A stretch of DNA of 64,000 nucleotides from Oopsacas minuta (lineage: Eukaryota; Porifera; Hexactinellida; Lyssacinosida; Leucopsacidae), in NCBI GenBank assembly GCA_024704765.1, contig JAKMXF010000122.1, positions 124,001 through 188,000 on the forward strand, in the 5' to 3' direction. This document shows, piece by piece, positions 35,064 through 46,741 of this stretch. The translations under genes were made by a program, and so were the position numbers. The notes below the pieces were generated by a model that saw only the letters and a list, made by a program, of their open reading frames with translations, was not told where the DNA came from and did not search any database. Each line of letters begins with the position of its first letter. The stretch's first letter is position 1.

Positions 35064-37066
35064 TTACCATCTGTTCTTGCGAACGGTAGAGTGCCTGTGA
35101 CACCTCGAGTTGCACTTAACCTGCATCCGTTTGCAATGGCAAGTCTTAATCCGGCATGCTGCCCTACATTGGCATGAGACGCGCGATGTAACCCCTGCCT
35201 CTATCCTAGCAGCCGTCCTGACGGACACTTCTCTGTCAAGAACATCGTTAGGGTAGAGAAGCTTGTCAGTCCCGCAGGGTGTTAGGTCAGTGTAGTTGAA
35301 TACTGTACTGAATGTCCATTGTGCAGTCCCTATCTGGAAAGGCCCTCCATCCGAGTACACATCCGTAATGGTGGCAATGAGACTAGTGGGACCAATGCTA
35401 GCCCTGTAAGGGTACAGAATGGCTATTCTCACATTATCTCCCTTCTCAATAGTCTTGCTACGTTTCTTGCTAGACTGTATCACGTCAGCTCCTTGCTTCC
35501 TAAGTGCACTCTAACCTCCTTGACGGAGCTGCTCAGTATTCCACGCTTTCCTGCAGTACTCATCGCGCGCAGAGAAGTACTGTACTGGAGTTTTACCGTT
35601 CACCTCTACTCAGTTCAGGCAGCCAGCATGAAATGAATCCAGTTACATTGGTTGCAACTCACAGTACAGTTTCCATCATCTATTACACAGACTGGACAGA
35701 GAGGATGGTCAGTGAAGTATGTGTTAGATGCGTAGGAAATAGGAGATGACGGTGGTAGAGGTGAGAAGGATGGATCAGAGGGTATCGGCTTAGACTGGCT
35801 GGAGAAATGTCATTATAAGGTGTAACTTGTGTTCCGATCAGCTGGGATATAGTAAGGTAGGAGTCGTCATCCAGATCGTCGGCGAACTCAGATGAAGTAG
35901 GCCTTAGGACGTCAAGGGATGGTTTGTACCAGTGTCGTCTGCTGGCATGTCCTCCTGCTCCTCGGAGGGAGTGAAAGATGGGTTGGTACTGATATCGTGG
36001 GAAGAGCAAGGCTGTGGCAGAACAGTATCAGTGAGTGTGGCGCTCGCTGAAATATCTATTTCAACAGTAGGTTCCTGTAGGGAAAGACGGGTTAATAGCA
36101 TAGGGCTGGGTGGTAGTGGTGGTGTCTGCGGAATTTCAACATACTTGGTAACCTGTCTGGTAGCTAGCGGCTGTTCTAGCTGGTCCTCATCATCAAGGGT
36201 GTTAAGTACCTCGCGTGGTAGTAGCATATCCACACTGAGATCAGGTGGCGTTCTCCCAAAGTGTACAGAGAAGGGTGTCGTCTTAATACCTGAGTGGTAT
36301 GCATTATTCTTACTATACTGAACAAATTGTAACTCACATGCCCACTCATTGGTCTCTTTACCCGCATCCCTGAGACTTGCGAATAATTGCTTCTTGAATC
36401 ATCATTAGCTTGCTCCACACTTCCCTGGTCCTGTGAGTGTTTTGACCTTACCCCTGCCCATGGTGTGTACTTCTCTAGAGTCTGCGCACGGCAGTGAAGA
36501 GATGCTTGTTAACGAACTCTCTCCATTATCCGTGTGCAAGATGTGTAGCGGGCCATGCTCACAGAAGATCTGCACCAGATGTTCAGCCACCATTACCGCT
36601 AGCTTGGACGTAAGAGGCCTCAGAATGACAAAATTGCTGAAGCAGTACTGATAGTTGAAGATGTGTTGATAGTCCTTGACTGGGCATGTCTGCATATCCA
36701 CAAGGTCAGCCTGCCCACGAAGCTCAACATTATTGGGTATGATAGGTCTGTGGATGACTTTCAGTGTAGATTTCCTGCCCTTGTTGGCTGGCAAATGGCG
36801 CAAAGGCGTACGAAGAGGACAATCACTGCACGAAGAACGTGATAGTGGTGGCACATAAAATACTCGTACATCCTATCTCGCCACACATGACTGAGCTCGT
36901 GATGTGCGCCACTAACGTACCCACAGGTCTTCCTTTGTCACTACGCGTGACCTACTCCATGTAGTACCCCGGAACTCACCTCATTTCACGTATAGGACCT
37001 TTACACCCTCAAACCCCTCCCCAGAATAGCGCAACTTGGTCCTGCCCCAATTGCGATCGTTTATAT
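35064..37066 (-). pseudogene. Ginger-like transposase, right arm mirror copy
   Basis: Identical to the 33000-35002 copy, in reverse: same integrase frame (36405-36854), same Cys-rich terminal frame (35064-35483) and same frameshifts. Two independent insertions would not share every lesion, so this is a duplicate of the arm and not a second transposition. Confidence 0.75.
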
Positions 37067-37193
37067 TGCAATTATCTTCTTTGTAACCCCCTATAATCCC
37101 ATTTTCTCTCTCTCTCCACAAACTGCAAGAACAGGTTTTTTTCAAAACAGCCACAATCAACTACCCTTATAATCAACTAGTCAATTAACTTTA

Positions 37194-38309
37194 CAAGGGT
37201 TGTTCAATAAATAATGAGACTTTGTTTCATAATTCATTTAGTGAACCTATACTTATCGTAATAGATTATCAAATGTTTCGATAAATTCCCCCTTTAACTT
37301 TATACACCGTTTCCATCGTTCTGGTAACTTTTCCAGCCCACTGGTATAGAATTCTTTAGGGGTCCCTTTCTCCCACTGTTATATTTCATACTCCAGTCGT
37401 TTGAAATCCTTAAATCTCTTCCCTTGAAGAGGTCTCTTCATCTCTCAAAACAGTCAGTAGTCGCTGGGAGCCAGGTCTGGACTATACGGGGGATGAGGGA
37501 CATTCGAATCCTAAGTCGTCAATTGCAGCCATTGTCTTGGAACTTACATGGGGCCTTGCGTTGTCATATTGCAGCAGTACGCCACGTGTCAACTAGCCTC
37601 GCCTCTCAAGTTTAATCGCTTGACGTAATTCTTTCAATTCGTCAAGGTAATAATCACTGTTTATGGTGGTCTTATCAGGCAACCAGTCCAGGTGTACAAT
37701 TTCTTCTCTATCCCAGAATATTGTTGCCATTCTCTTGCCTGCTGATTTTACGGCCTTTACCTCGATGGGTACAGGTTCATCACGTCTCTTCCACTGCTTC
37801 GATTGAGTTTTGCTCTCTGGTTCATAATAATAAACAAAGTTTCATCCTCCGTTACTATACGATCCAAAAGTCTTCCTCTGCCTTGTATCTTGAAAGTAAT
37901 TCTTTGTTAACTCTGACCCCTTCGCGTTTTTGTTCTTATGAAAGAAGTTTTGGGTCCCAACGCGCAGTTACCTTCGACATTTCCACATCTTCAGTGATAA
38001 TCGAGTATCGTGTGGCTTTTGTAAACATTCCCTTTCTTTTTATTAACGATGGGTTAGGAGTTTGAAGAAAGGGTAGGAGTACAATCTACCACAGTCAAAT
38101 GAACTAATATTTCCTTTTAGTCCCAACAGTGGATTATTCCCTTCCAGTAGGGAAAATTTTCATAATCAAATCTTGTTAATGTATATACGGAGAATGAATG
38201 GAAATATGTAGGTGTTTCCAAATCTACAATTGCCTTTAATCTGAATCAACTTACGTGAGTGTTGCACTATCTCAAAGTCTCATAAAATTATGTTAATTTT
38301 CGGGCCTTT
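37194..38309 (-). pseudogene. Mariner relic, right arm mirror copy
   Basis: Exact reverse complement of 31757-32872, with the CAAGGGTTGTTCAATAAATA terminus at 37194 and TA at 37192-37193. It carries the same decay as its partner. Confidence 0.75.
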
Positions 38310-38739
38310 TGAAATCATAGTTTTGTACACCAAACTTAAATTCCTATAAATATAATTTCAACCTTCAAAATACTACCAAACTTACACTGGGTGTAGTTCT
38401 AATGTTACTTTTACAGCTCAACACAATTTATGTGAATTTTCATTAATTTTCGATACCTAAACTTTGTGATGATAAAAGATAATTATAGATTATAATTCAG
38501 TGGTTTTCAGGCTGTTATCAATCTCGGAACCCCTAAACATATTGCGGCAACCTGCGGGACCTTACCAGTGTTCCCTCTAAGAATCGGCTGATGGAGGGTC
38601 TGGCCGGCTGCACTGCCCAGACCCTCGGCCATATGATTACCAGATTCCAATATCTGTCGACCCATCAAAATGATTGATATATATTTGATTGATTATAATC
38701 ATTTCTCGTATATAATACTAATTATAAATAGTTACTGAT

Positions 38740-39662
38740 TACTGATACAATATTGAATTAGTGTCTGGACCAAGTAGTAAGCTGCTATTTAAATATCTAA
38801 TTAAATCGATTCTACTTCTTATACTTGATGGTAGTACTTGAACTGGTTCCTCAAGATACTTACCGATATCAAAAGAGAGATGGCCACCTTCGTCCAAAAT
38901 CTCCATTTCAGATTCGATATCTGAATCTTCATCTTCACTGCTCCAGTCATCAGAGTCCTCGGCTACTTCGCCGTTCCTTTCTGAGTAATCACCGTCGAAT
39001 TGATCTTCAATTTTCTCAATATCAGTAGTGTGTTGGAAAACTAGCCTGGGTCTGGGATTTTGAACATTGCGAACTCACCTAAACCGTTGTCTTCTCCATG
39101 CTGCAAGAATCTCGGAAGCCGGTAGGCATAGCGTTGAGACGAAGACTCATAGCGGAGTTCAAGTGTCCACCGCTGAGTCGATTCCTTAGGCGAGTTTTCA
39201 ACCTTGCCAACTGAGAGAAACCGCGCTCCGCAATGCTACTGTTAACCGCCATGCAACCGATGATCTCAATATAGCGTTTTCCAACCTTGGAAGAGCGACT
39301 GTCGACTTTGAAGGTTTCGGAAGAGAGCTTGTGTATGTCATAGATATTTCGGTTCAGGACCTCTCTCTGGAGTTTGTTAAAACCTTCAACGAACGTTCTG
39401 GTCAGTTCAGAATCCGAAATGTTGAACTCATCTAAAAATCTTCTGAAAACACTCAAATGGTGCTTGAAACTGTATATGACAAGATCTTGGTCAAACCTAA
39501 GTGATTCCCATTCCAAATCAACCCCTGAAGCACATTCCTATTGAATTCGCTCCTTCAGTACACGGAAATCGTAAATGGCGATCATTCCTTCACTAACAGG
39601 AATCAGTTTATTCAAAGAATTCATTAAAGTATTGATCATGGATTTTACGGCGACGACGGACT
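38740..39662 (-). pseudogene. hAT transposase 3' half, right arm mirror copy
   Basis: Mirror of 30404-31326, including the dimerisation motif frame (39079-39516) and the acidic tail. The 5' half of the hAT gene (catalytic region) has no mirror, because the arm stops inside the mariner. Confidence 0.8.
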
Positions 39663-39664
39663 TA

Positions 39665-40311
39665 CAAGGGCATTCAATATATACTAATCATCCTATATTT
39701 TTAATGTAATAGCAGTTCTAAGCTTGTATTTCTCAGTGCGATTATATAGAACTATATTTCAACTTTCTAACAAAACTTAGAGAGAGCTGATCACTTAATT
39801 ATTTCCTAAGTTTCAGTTATTTTTAGAAACCTACATTTTCTCCTTAGATTTTTCATAGCTTCTTGTCCGAATTTTTGGGAACTTGAACAACCAACGTACA
39901 TCAAATTTCGCACAATTCTCGAAATCTCTCCAAAGCCTATTCATGACGAGTTGGCAACGATATGTGGAGAAGATACTTATCGTATTCAACTATCAGAAGG
40001 TGGGTGAGCCTATTTAGGGAAGGTAGGACCTCTGTCCAAGACGCCCCTCGTCCTGGAGCACCAAAACTGGCGACCAACAATGACAAATTGAGTGAAGTAA
40101 AGGAATATGTCGCGTCTTTTCCGCATTCTTCGGTTGAGGAGGTAGCTAACTGTGTTGGCATTTCAACGGGAAGTGCACACACAATTCTGAACACGGATTT
40201 AGAACTGAGGAAGGTCCAAATGCGATGGATGCGACATTGCTTAACTTTTCCACAAAATGCCGCGAGACTCCAAATAGCTAAGGAAAACCTTGAGATCTAT
40301 GAAGGGAGTGC
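39665..40311 (+). mobile_element. Truncated mariner, right arm mirror copy
   Basis: Begins with the CAAGGGCATTCAATATATAC terminus after TA (39663-39664) and matches copy 2 exactly, but is cut off after 647 bp at the N. The frame 39962-40311 encodes the helix-turn-helix half only. The cut coincides with the end of the palindrome and with an ambiguous base, which looks like an assembly junction. Confidence 0.85.
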
Positions 40312-40312
40312 N
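40312..40312. other. Ambiguous base N, probable assembly junction
   Basis: The only N noticed in the window lies exactly where the right palindrome arm stops. Sequence to its right (TAATCATTAATATATGTAGA) is unrelated to what follows the matching position in the left arm. Confidence 0.8.
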
Positions 40313-40922
40313 TAATCATTAATATATGTAGATATATGCACGCTTTCGCGTTTGTAAACAATAAATTTTAATCACTATCAGCATGCAACAAACTATCAAA
40401 CTACTATTGTATATGGTCGTACATACTTTGAGAAAATAACTCGCACATTTTCGAGGTAGGTACAAACGTTGAGGAATTTTGAATATTGACCTTTATCGTT
40501 AGCAAAAGTATTACACGTACAGGTAATTCGATAGAAATATATAGAAATAAGTCTTCATACGTAGATACGTAGATAACAGTCAAATTTACATAGTCTACGT
40601 AAATTACGGAGATTTGGCAGCACTTCCTTTGGCTGGCACGAAGTGTTAGAAAGCGCGCACCGCAAGCAAGCGAAGTGGCTTGTTATTCTAGAATAGGAAA
40701 TTTCCTATCGCCGATAAATCGATAAATTAGTGTCAACAAGTGTCAAATCTAACTTGAATTTTTCCAAATATTACAAGATCTGTTCCCAAACATTTTAGTA
40801 ACGGAGGAATGTATGAACTTTCATTATATCAACATTTACCATATTCCTAGACAAAAATGGACAAATCGAAGACTCATTCTGCTTAGTTAATAACAACAGG
40901 CTATGATTCATATCGTAGTAAC

Positions 40923-41249
40923 TTAGAGCACATTATTGTTTGCCACAAACTTACTGAAAGTATCTTGATCAGTGACGTCATACACCATCATGATACCATG
41001 CGCACCTCTGAAATATCCTTTAAATGCACCCAGAGATTTCCCGAACCTGAAAGAAATGAATGTAGCCCATATCTGTAGCTTGATAGTTTTACCATCTACA
41101 TTAACAGTGTGGACTCTAAAGTCCACAGGACGCAGTCTAAAGTACTCAGTGTATGAATCTTCCACAAACCGTAGAAGGAGATTGGACTTTCCGACTCTTG
41201 AATCACCGACTATGAGAAGTTTGAATAGGTAGTCATAATTTACACTCAT
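40923..41249 (-). pseudogene. Rab1-like GTPase retrocopy relic
   Basis: Rab GTPases control vesicle traffic by GTP binding and hydrolysis. The frame starts at an ATG (41249) with [20 protein letters not shown] and KS, which matches the Rab1/Rab8 N-terminus and P-loop (GDSxVGKS). [10 protein letters not shown] follows, and then [20 protein letters not shown], as in Rab1. Between these the G3 motif WDTAGQERF is replaced by [16 protein letters not shown], so nucleotide hydrolysis would be lost. The frame stops at 108 residues, about half a Rab, before the NKxD and SAK motifs and the C-terminal prenylation cysteines. No introns are seen. It is most likely a processed or partial pseudogene, though a diverged gene with unrecognised introns is possible. 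Confidence 0.75.
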
Positions 41250-41487
41250 ATTGACCTGAACAAAAAATGGCTTCGCTATAATCCCTGATGGTTTTATTAG
41301 ACGCGAAATACAACAATAATTTCGGGAATCAGGGCTGGATTAGGTTATGCCAGGCCTGGGTGTATAGATTAATGAAACTATCAAAAAAGTATTCTACATT
41401 ATTTAGGAATTTACATACTCAGAAAACAAAATTAAATACTAAATTGACATACATAATCATATGAAAACTCCTGAAATTTGATATATA

Positions 41488-42796
41488 CAGGGTGGCCCAT
41501 AAGTTCTGTCCCACAGATAAAAGGTCATAATTTTGGCAAAACTAACTGAAATGACTTAAAATCTTAACACAATAACGTACACATTATTTGGATAATAATA
41601 TATTAGGCTTATTCAATATATCCACCTTTTTTCTTAATTACAGCCCTAAGTCGTGAAGGAACCGCCTCTACTGCCATTCGCATGGTTTCCTGGGGGATTT
41701 CATTCCAAGCACGTACTATTGATCGCTTCAGGGCTTCCAAATTTTTATGGGATTTACAACAAGCCTTTGTTTGTAATATAGACCAAACTGAGAAGTCTAG
41801 AGGGTTAAGGTCCGGACTAGATGGGGGCCATTCCTGTTTGGAAATAAAGTCAGGAATTTCGGAGTGAAGCCAGCTTTGAGTGGTATTTGCTGTATGAGCA
41901 GGGGCACCGTCTTGTTGAAACAAAAAGGGTTCATTGTTAAACATCGACTTGCTAAGATCTTTGACTATAGGCTTTAGAACAAGGTTTTGGTAAGTTTGAG
42001 CATTTATTTTTACCCCAGTTGGGATGAAAACTATTGGAGTCCGGCCAAGTGAAGATATTCCAGCCCAAACCATAACAGAACATGGTTTCTGTACTCTTTT
42101 TACATATCTGTACTCCTCAGGGATGGTAGACGCTGTAGAAGACAATATTCTGTCGTTTTGTTGATTATAAGCTTCCTCTATCGTAAATAATTTCTCATCT
42201 GAGAACAAGACATGATCAAGACCTTGGATAGCGAACCGGTCAATGAGACCTTTGCTTCTCTTCAGCCTCTTCTTCTTCATTACCTTTGAAAGATAGTGTA
42301 CTTTACGTTTTTTAAATGAGGATAAACCCAGGTCTCTTTTGACAATTCTTTGGAGGGAAGAACGAGATACTTTGAGCTCTGTTGCCATTTTTCTCACGGA
42401 TCGACTGGGATTTCGCCATACACGACCTCTTACGATCTTCCTCATCCTTGTTATCGTTACAGATGCGGGACGACCAGATCTGGGCTTGTCAGAGACGCTG
42501 CCAGTATCTTTATACCTATTAATGGTACGGTATACAAACTTTCGCCTCGTTTTAGGAATATTGAGAATTTTCAAAATTTCACTTTGATCTTTCCCTTTGA
42601 TATTATTCGATAATTGTCAACCTTTCCGTTTCCATCGAGGAATTTGTCTAGCTAAAACTATGAGCTGTTAAGATGAACAGTTTAGAATAATTATAAGACT
42701 ATATAGAAGCTTGGAACGCAAAACCAATTACCTAGCTTTACCATAAAATCTATGGTTATGTATTAAAGTATGGGACAGAACTTATGGGCCACCCTG
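41488..42796 (-). mobile_element. maT-like (DD37D) element, nearly intact (1309 bp)
   Basis: Near-perfect inverted ends CAGGGTGGCCCATAAGTTCT with GTCCCA beyond are flanked by TA at 41486-41487 and 42797-42798. The interior is one transposase gene on the minus strand. Confidence 0.92.
41609..42635 (-). pseudogene. maT-like DD37D transposase, one N-terminal frameshift
   Basis: The frame 42574-41609 (about 320 codons) covers nearly the whole protein: helix-turn-helix region with ILNIPKTRRKFVYRTINRYK and SGRPAS, a second one with KVSRSSLQRIVKRDLGL, then HVLFSDEKLF (first Asp), FQQDGAPAHTA (second Asp) and SSPDLNPLDFSVW (third Asp). The second and third Asp are 37 residues apart, the maT spacing. 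No ATG starts this frame. An ATG at 42635 opens METERLTIIE in another frame and fits family N-termini, so a single indel near 42605 probably separates start and body. Otherwise the gene is clean. Confidence 0.85.
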
Positions 42797-42798
42797 TA

Positions 42799-45700
42799 TG
42801 GAAATTGAGTTCTATTAATTTCTAGGCGTATTTACTATTTATAAAGAATCCATGTTGGGTAATAGCAAGGAATTGTGATGCTCCACTGTACTTGGTACTG
42901 AAAGATTCATCTCAATATTCAATGTACATACTATCATTGCATGATATGAATATAATAATGTAGTAGTTATGGGTGCATTTCTATAGTTTCAAATTTTTGT
43001 GAGAATACAAAATCTAAGTGTTAAAGGTAACCTAAGATGATTTGCTCATATCATATAATGTAGTTATATGATCAGAAATCATAATCGTAGGTATATATTT
43101 AAGAAATCTCATACGATAGTAATAATTCAATACTTTAGCGTACTTATGTTGTTTCTTAAGTTCGAAATTCGGACTTAGTTCATAGAAATGTTGGGATTAT
43201 CACTTAAGTTCATAATTTTCTTCCTAGTGAAATGACTGCCTTTGTCAGCAAGAATCAGTTGCAGTATAGTTGTTTTCACTGGGCATTATGGTTATATGTG
43301 GCCTATAATCAAATTCGATTTAGAAAGGAAAATCCATATATATATGGCCATTGGCGGATTCAGGTATGCAGCCTCCACCAGCATAATTCTATATTATATA
43401 GAATAATTGTCGTTTTGAGATATTTGTCATTACACTGAAATATTCGCTAAAATTGCAATCCGTGAATACGATTATCCTTCACCAGCAGTTCCTGGATCCC
43501 TGACATCCGTTTTGCTCCTTCCTAAATTTGGCAGTCAACACCTATATACAGAGATTTCAACACAGACACCAATACAAGGGTTTCATACAGGATTTGGATG
43601 CAAGGGGCCAATTTGGGATAGTCATTTTAAGGGGGGGGGGGCAGTTACTAAATTACATCTCTTCACTTTATCAATCAGTGAAAACTTATTGCTGCGTTTT
43701 TATTTTGATGAAGGTTTGTCCTGTGATACTTGATTGTTCATGTAATTACCTGTAGGATGTGTGGTTATACAGTGTGTAACCTGTATAATTGCCACTCAGT
43801 ATAATTTCGGTTAACAGCACGTACTCAAACTGTCACTAGAGTTCTCTGATTAGCCTTAAACTACTCTTTATGTTATATTCACTATATTAGCCTCACGATA
43901 CATGATTGGGGATCTTTTGTTCATCTCTTGAAACAAGTAGACTCGAAAGCGACAAAGCCTCTAGTTCTAGCAGAAATTCGGATGATAGGACTGATGTATC
44001 TCATCCTAAAATCATTCAATTTGTTTCAGAAATAACTGAGCCCAGAAGAAAGGCACAAAGGAAGTACATTATTTAGTGGGAGAAGGTATATTATAGTTAG
44101 AATATAGTGACGAGGATTAGGGTGCCTTTTGCAGATTATTCAAGACATTGAGTAGGACAGTCAAATTTGATATTACAATAGGCTAGACTATGAAAACGAT
44201 ACTTGTATTGTACTATTGTCCTGGTTATACACCTTATTGTTGAAATAAAATGATTAAATTGTGAAATAATGACAATAATGACAATAATGACGAAATCAGT
44301 GCGGTATCCAATTCAGAAGCTGGCGGTTCAGCTGAAACATATTTTTAACTAACAGTGGCCTAATTAGTCAATTTCCTGGCATCTTGTGTTAACTGGCACT
44401 ATTTATTCGTATCTCAGAATACCAAATTAAGTGAATGACACTAAATAATTCGTGTACATACATCGAGGCTCTATTTGGAATTATTGGTTCGTGTCCAAAC
44501 TTTGTTAAGAGCATCTCTTGTTACTCTTTGACAATATGACTATTGTTAACTTAAAAAGAAGTGTATTCCAGTTTTTTTCATTTTTTGGCGCCAAATTACA
44601 CTTAGAAGTGGCACTTTAATGTGGTACTACTCTAATGTTTCAGTTCTGGGCCTATTTAAATGCACATATCTCCTTCAGTTTAAAATCTATACGAATTTAT
44701 GTCGATATTCGCAATCTCGAAAGATTTCCCCTCGTTTGAGTGGTCACTTGACTATATTCGAGAATATCCTCTCCCAGCAACGTGGGAATGTCTCACGAAG
44801 GTGGCAACATTCCATTCTCAAAGTTTACCCTTGCCCTATCGAGCACCCATTGTTCGATCCCGCTAAGCTAGCTGAGCCTACTTATACACATATCGACCTT
44901 TTAAACGACCTTTAACACGATTTCTCTATATTATCCTCCGCGTCCCCCAATATCTTTCCCATTTTTCGTAGGACATATAGTTTGATCCCATCCAAGAAGT
45001 GCAAGGTCGAGCTCTGAGATGAATCGAAGTACACTTACAATATGAGCGAGCACAGCGCGTTAGTCTTCACATTCAGACTCATACTCTTGAATTAATCTTT
45101 ATCAATCCGTCCGCTAATGTCTTTGTGAGCAGTTAAGGCTATAACCGAGGCACGGTGGCTTTGCCCATTTTCATGTCAGTAATCTTTTTTTCACCCTTTC
45201 TCCAGTTGCTAAACCGGTAGCAAATGGGCTATTATCATCTGGATCACCGAACAACTTGCTAGAAACCAAAATAAGAATTTATTCGGTAGAGAATAACACA
45301 GCTAACTGCGATCAATTTTAGCAACGGTAAGTTTGAAGACACGAGTAATATATGAGGGTGACAGCGGCTTGTAAAACTCTCCATTCCAAAGAACTGCACT
45401 GCTCGGATTGAAATTAGCATCTGCTTTTGGTAATGGGAGCTGCCTCTATCCGCCAAGTATTCGCGCATCGGTTCGCTTATTTTCTGTCACAAAACAATAT
45501 CATTGACGTACTAATTTAAATCTGTCCAAAATTCAACCTCCACGAGTTGAGCTGGAATGTTTAGCCAACGATTCCTCTATCATATCTATATGCATGAACT
45601 CACTCATAACTTAGAGAACATCAGTATTATTCAAAAGAGGCGAAATTTATTTGTGTATTATCAGTAAATCGTTCCAAACCCATTTATTCACAAATTATAC

Positions 45701-46665
45701 TAATTTTTCTATGCGTTCCTGTATACATATAAACCATTTCTCCTTTACATAGTATATAATGTGCCAAAGTCGATATAACCGATGTGATTTGGCTGCATCA
45801 GGTATGGAATTAGTGTCGATTTATTCGAGGTGTCGTTATCTAGCCTGTCGTTATACCCGATGAATTTTCTGTAGAAAACATTTCGCGGATTCGGGGGCTA
45901 GATAAAAGTATCGTTATCAGCAATTTTTCGCTAAAATCCAATCTCCTTAAATCCGAAGTTTACTGCAACTACTGTTGTTATGTTTAATAAGATTTCTTGT
46001 CAATATTCGATATTTAATAAAAGAGTATGCATTGCGTGGGGTTGGAGGAAATTTCGAAAGTCATTATCGAGAGACTGTTTACTCGGACCCCTAGATTATT
46101 TAGCCCACTTTCTACCGTACTAACGTACTAGATTTAAGCTATTAATGCACTATTTGATCTTAATTAAGACATTGTGTTGCCTGAGAACGTATTTCACCTG
46201 CAATAGAAACAATACCTGAGATTGTGATTAATATTGTAAATCACAGCGCTGTATCAATCAATTTTATTTGGCAAAATCAACTCACTTTTCGAATGATTAG
46301 AATGAGTTTAATCGGTCGTTATCCGTAGAATGATATAGTTGATAACTCGAATCTGACTTGGAGGTATGGAGAGTAGGTAGGTATTTGCACTTAGATTATT
46401 TAAGGAAATGATGAAGCAACATATTTTGCTTCAGTCCCAGCAATAACTTAGTGAATAGTTTGTTAAACTCATGATTTCCAGTTTAACTGTTTGCTATACA
46501 AATGTGTTGGTACAGTAAAAGATAATTAGTTGAAGTAGTTTGTTGATACATTGAATGAGTTTGTAGATAAAAATTTGATCTTTTTGCAAACTCAAAATGA
46601 GTGTTTTATATATATTTATTCGTATAATCGTAAATGTTTGTTTATATTATTTATTTCTCTTTCAG
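42799..46665. other. AT-rich intron DNA with minor repeats
   Basis: No gene recognised. A hAT-like end (TTGGCGGATTCAGG) is at about 43356 and a run of 11 G at 43631-43641. AATAATGAC is repeated three times at 44265-44291. An open frame at 44619-44915 (98 codons) and the stretch to 45470 are somewhat GC-richer but show no motif I know. Around 45810-45930 the words GTCGTTAT and CGATTTATTCG repeat in a MITE-like way. Confidence 0.4.
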
Positions 46666-46741
46666 ATTCTGATCCACTCCACAATGATGAAACAAATTCG
46701 AGGTCGTCGAATGAGTTTGAGTCTTCATCGACTAAATCAAT
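46666..46741 (+). CDS. Exon 3 of the unrecognised host gene (76 nt)
   Basis: A strong acceptor (tttatttctctttcag) precedes, and a donor GTTAGT follows at 46742. Two starting bases complete the codon left by exon 2. The peptide SDPLHNDETNSRSSNEFESS is acidic and Ser-rich, in keeping with exons 1 and 4. It leaves two bases (AT) that pair with the single starting base of the exon at 59599. Short length makes this call dependent on splice signals and phase. Confidence 0.5.

Larger units (their letters stand above)
35061..40311. repeat. Right arm of the 10.5-kb palindrome
   Basis: An exact reverse complement of 29755-35005 as far as the ORFs and the stretches I compared show. It ends at base 40311 inside a mariner, immediately before the single N at 40312, whereas the left arm continues into the rest of that mariner and the hAT. 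Confidence 0.9.

Noticed and set aside
44619-44915. Plus-strand ORF of 98 codons in a GC-richer patch
   Set aside because: No motif or family resemblance and no flanking splice sites of quality; left as unassigned intron DNA.
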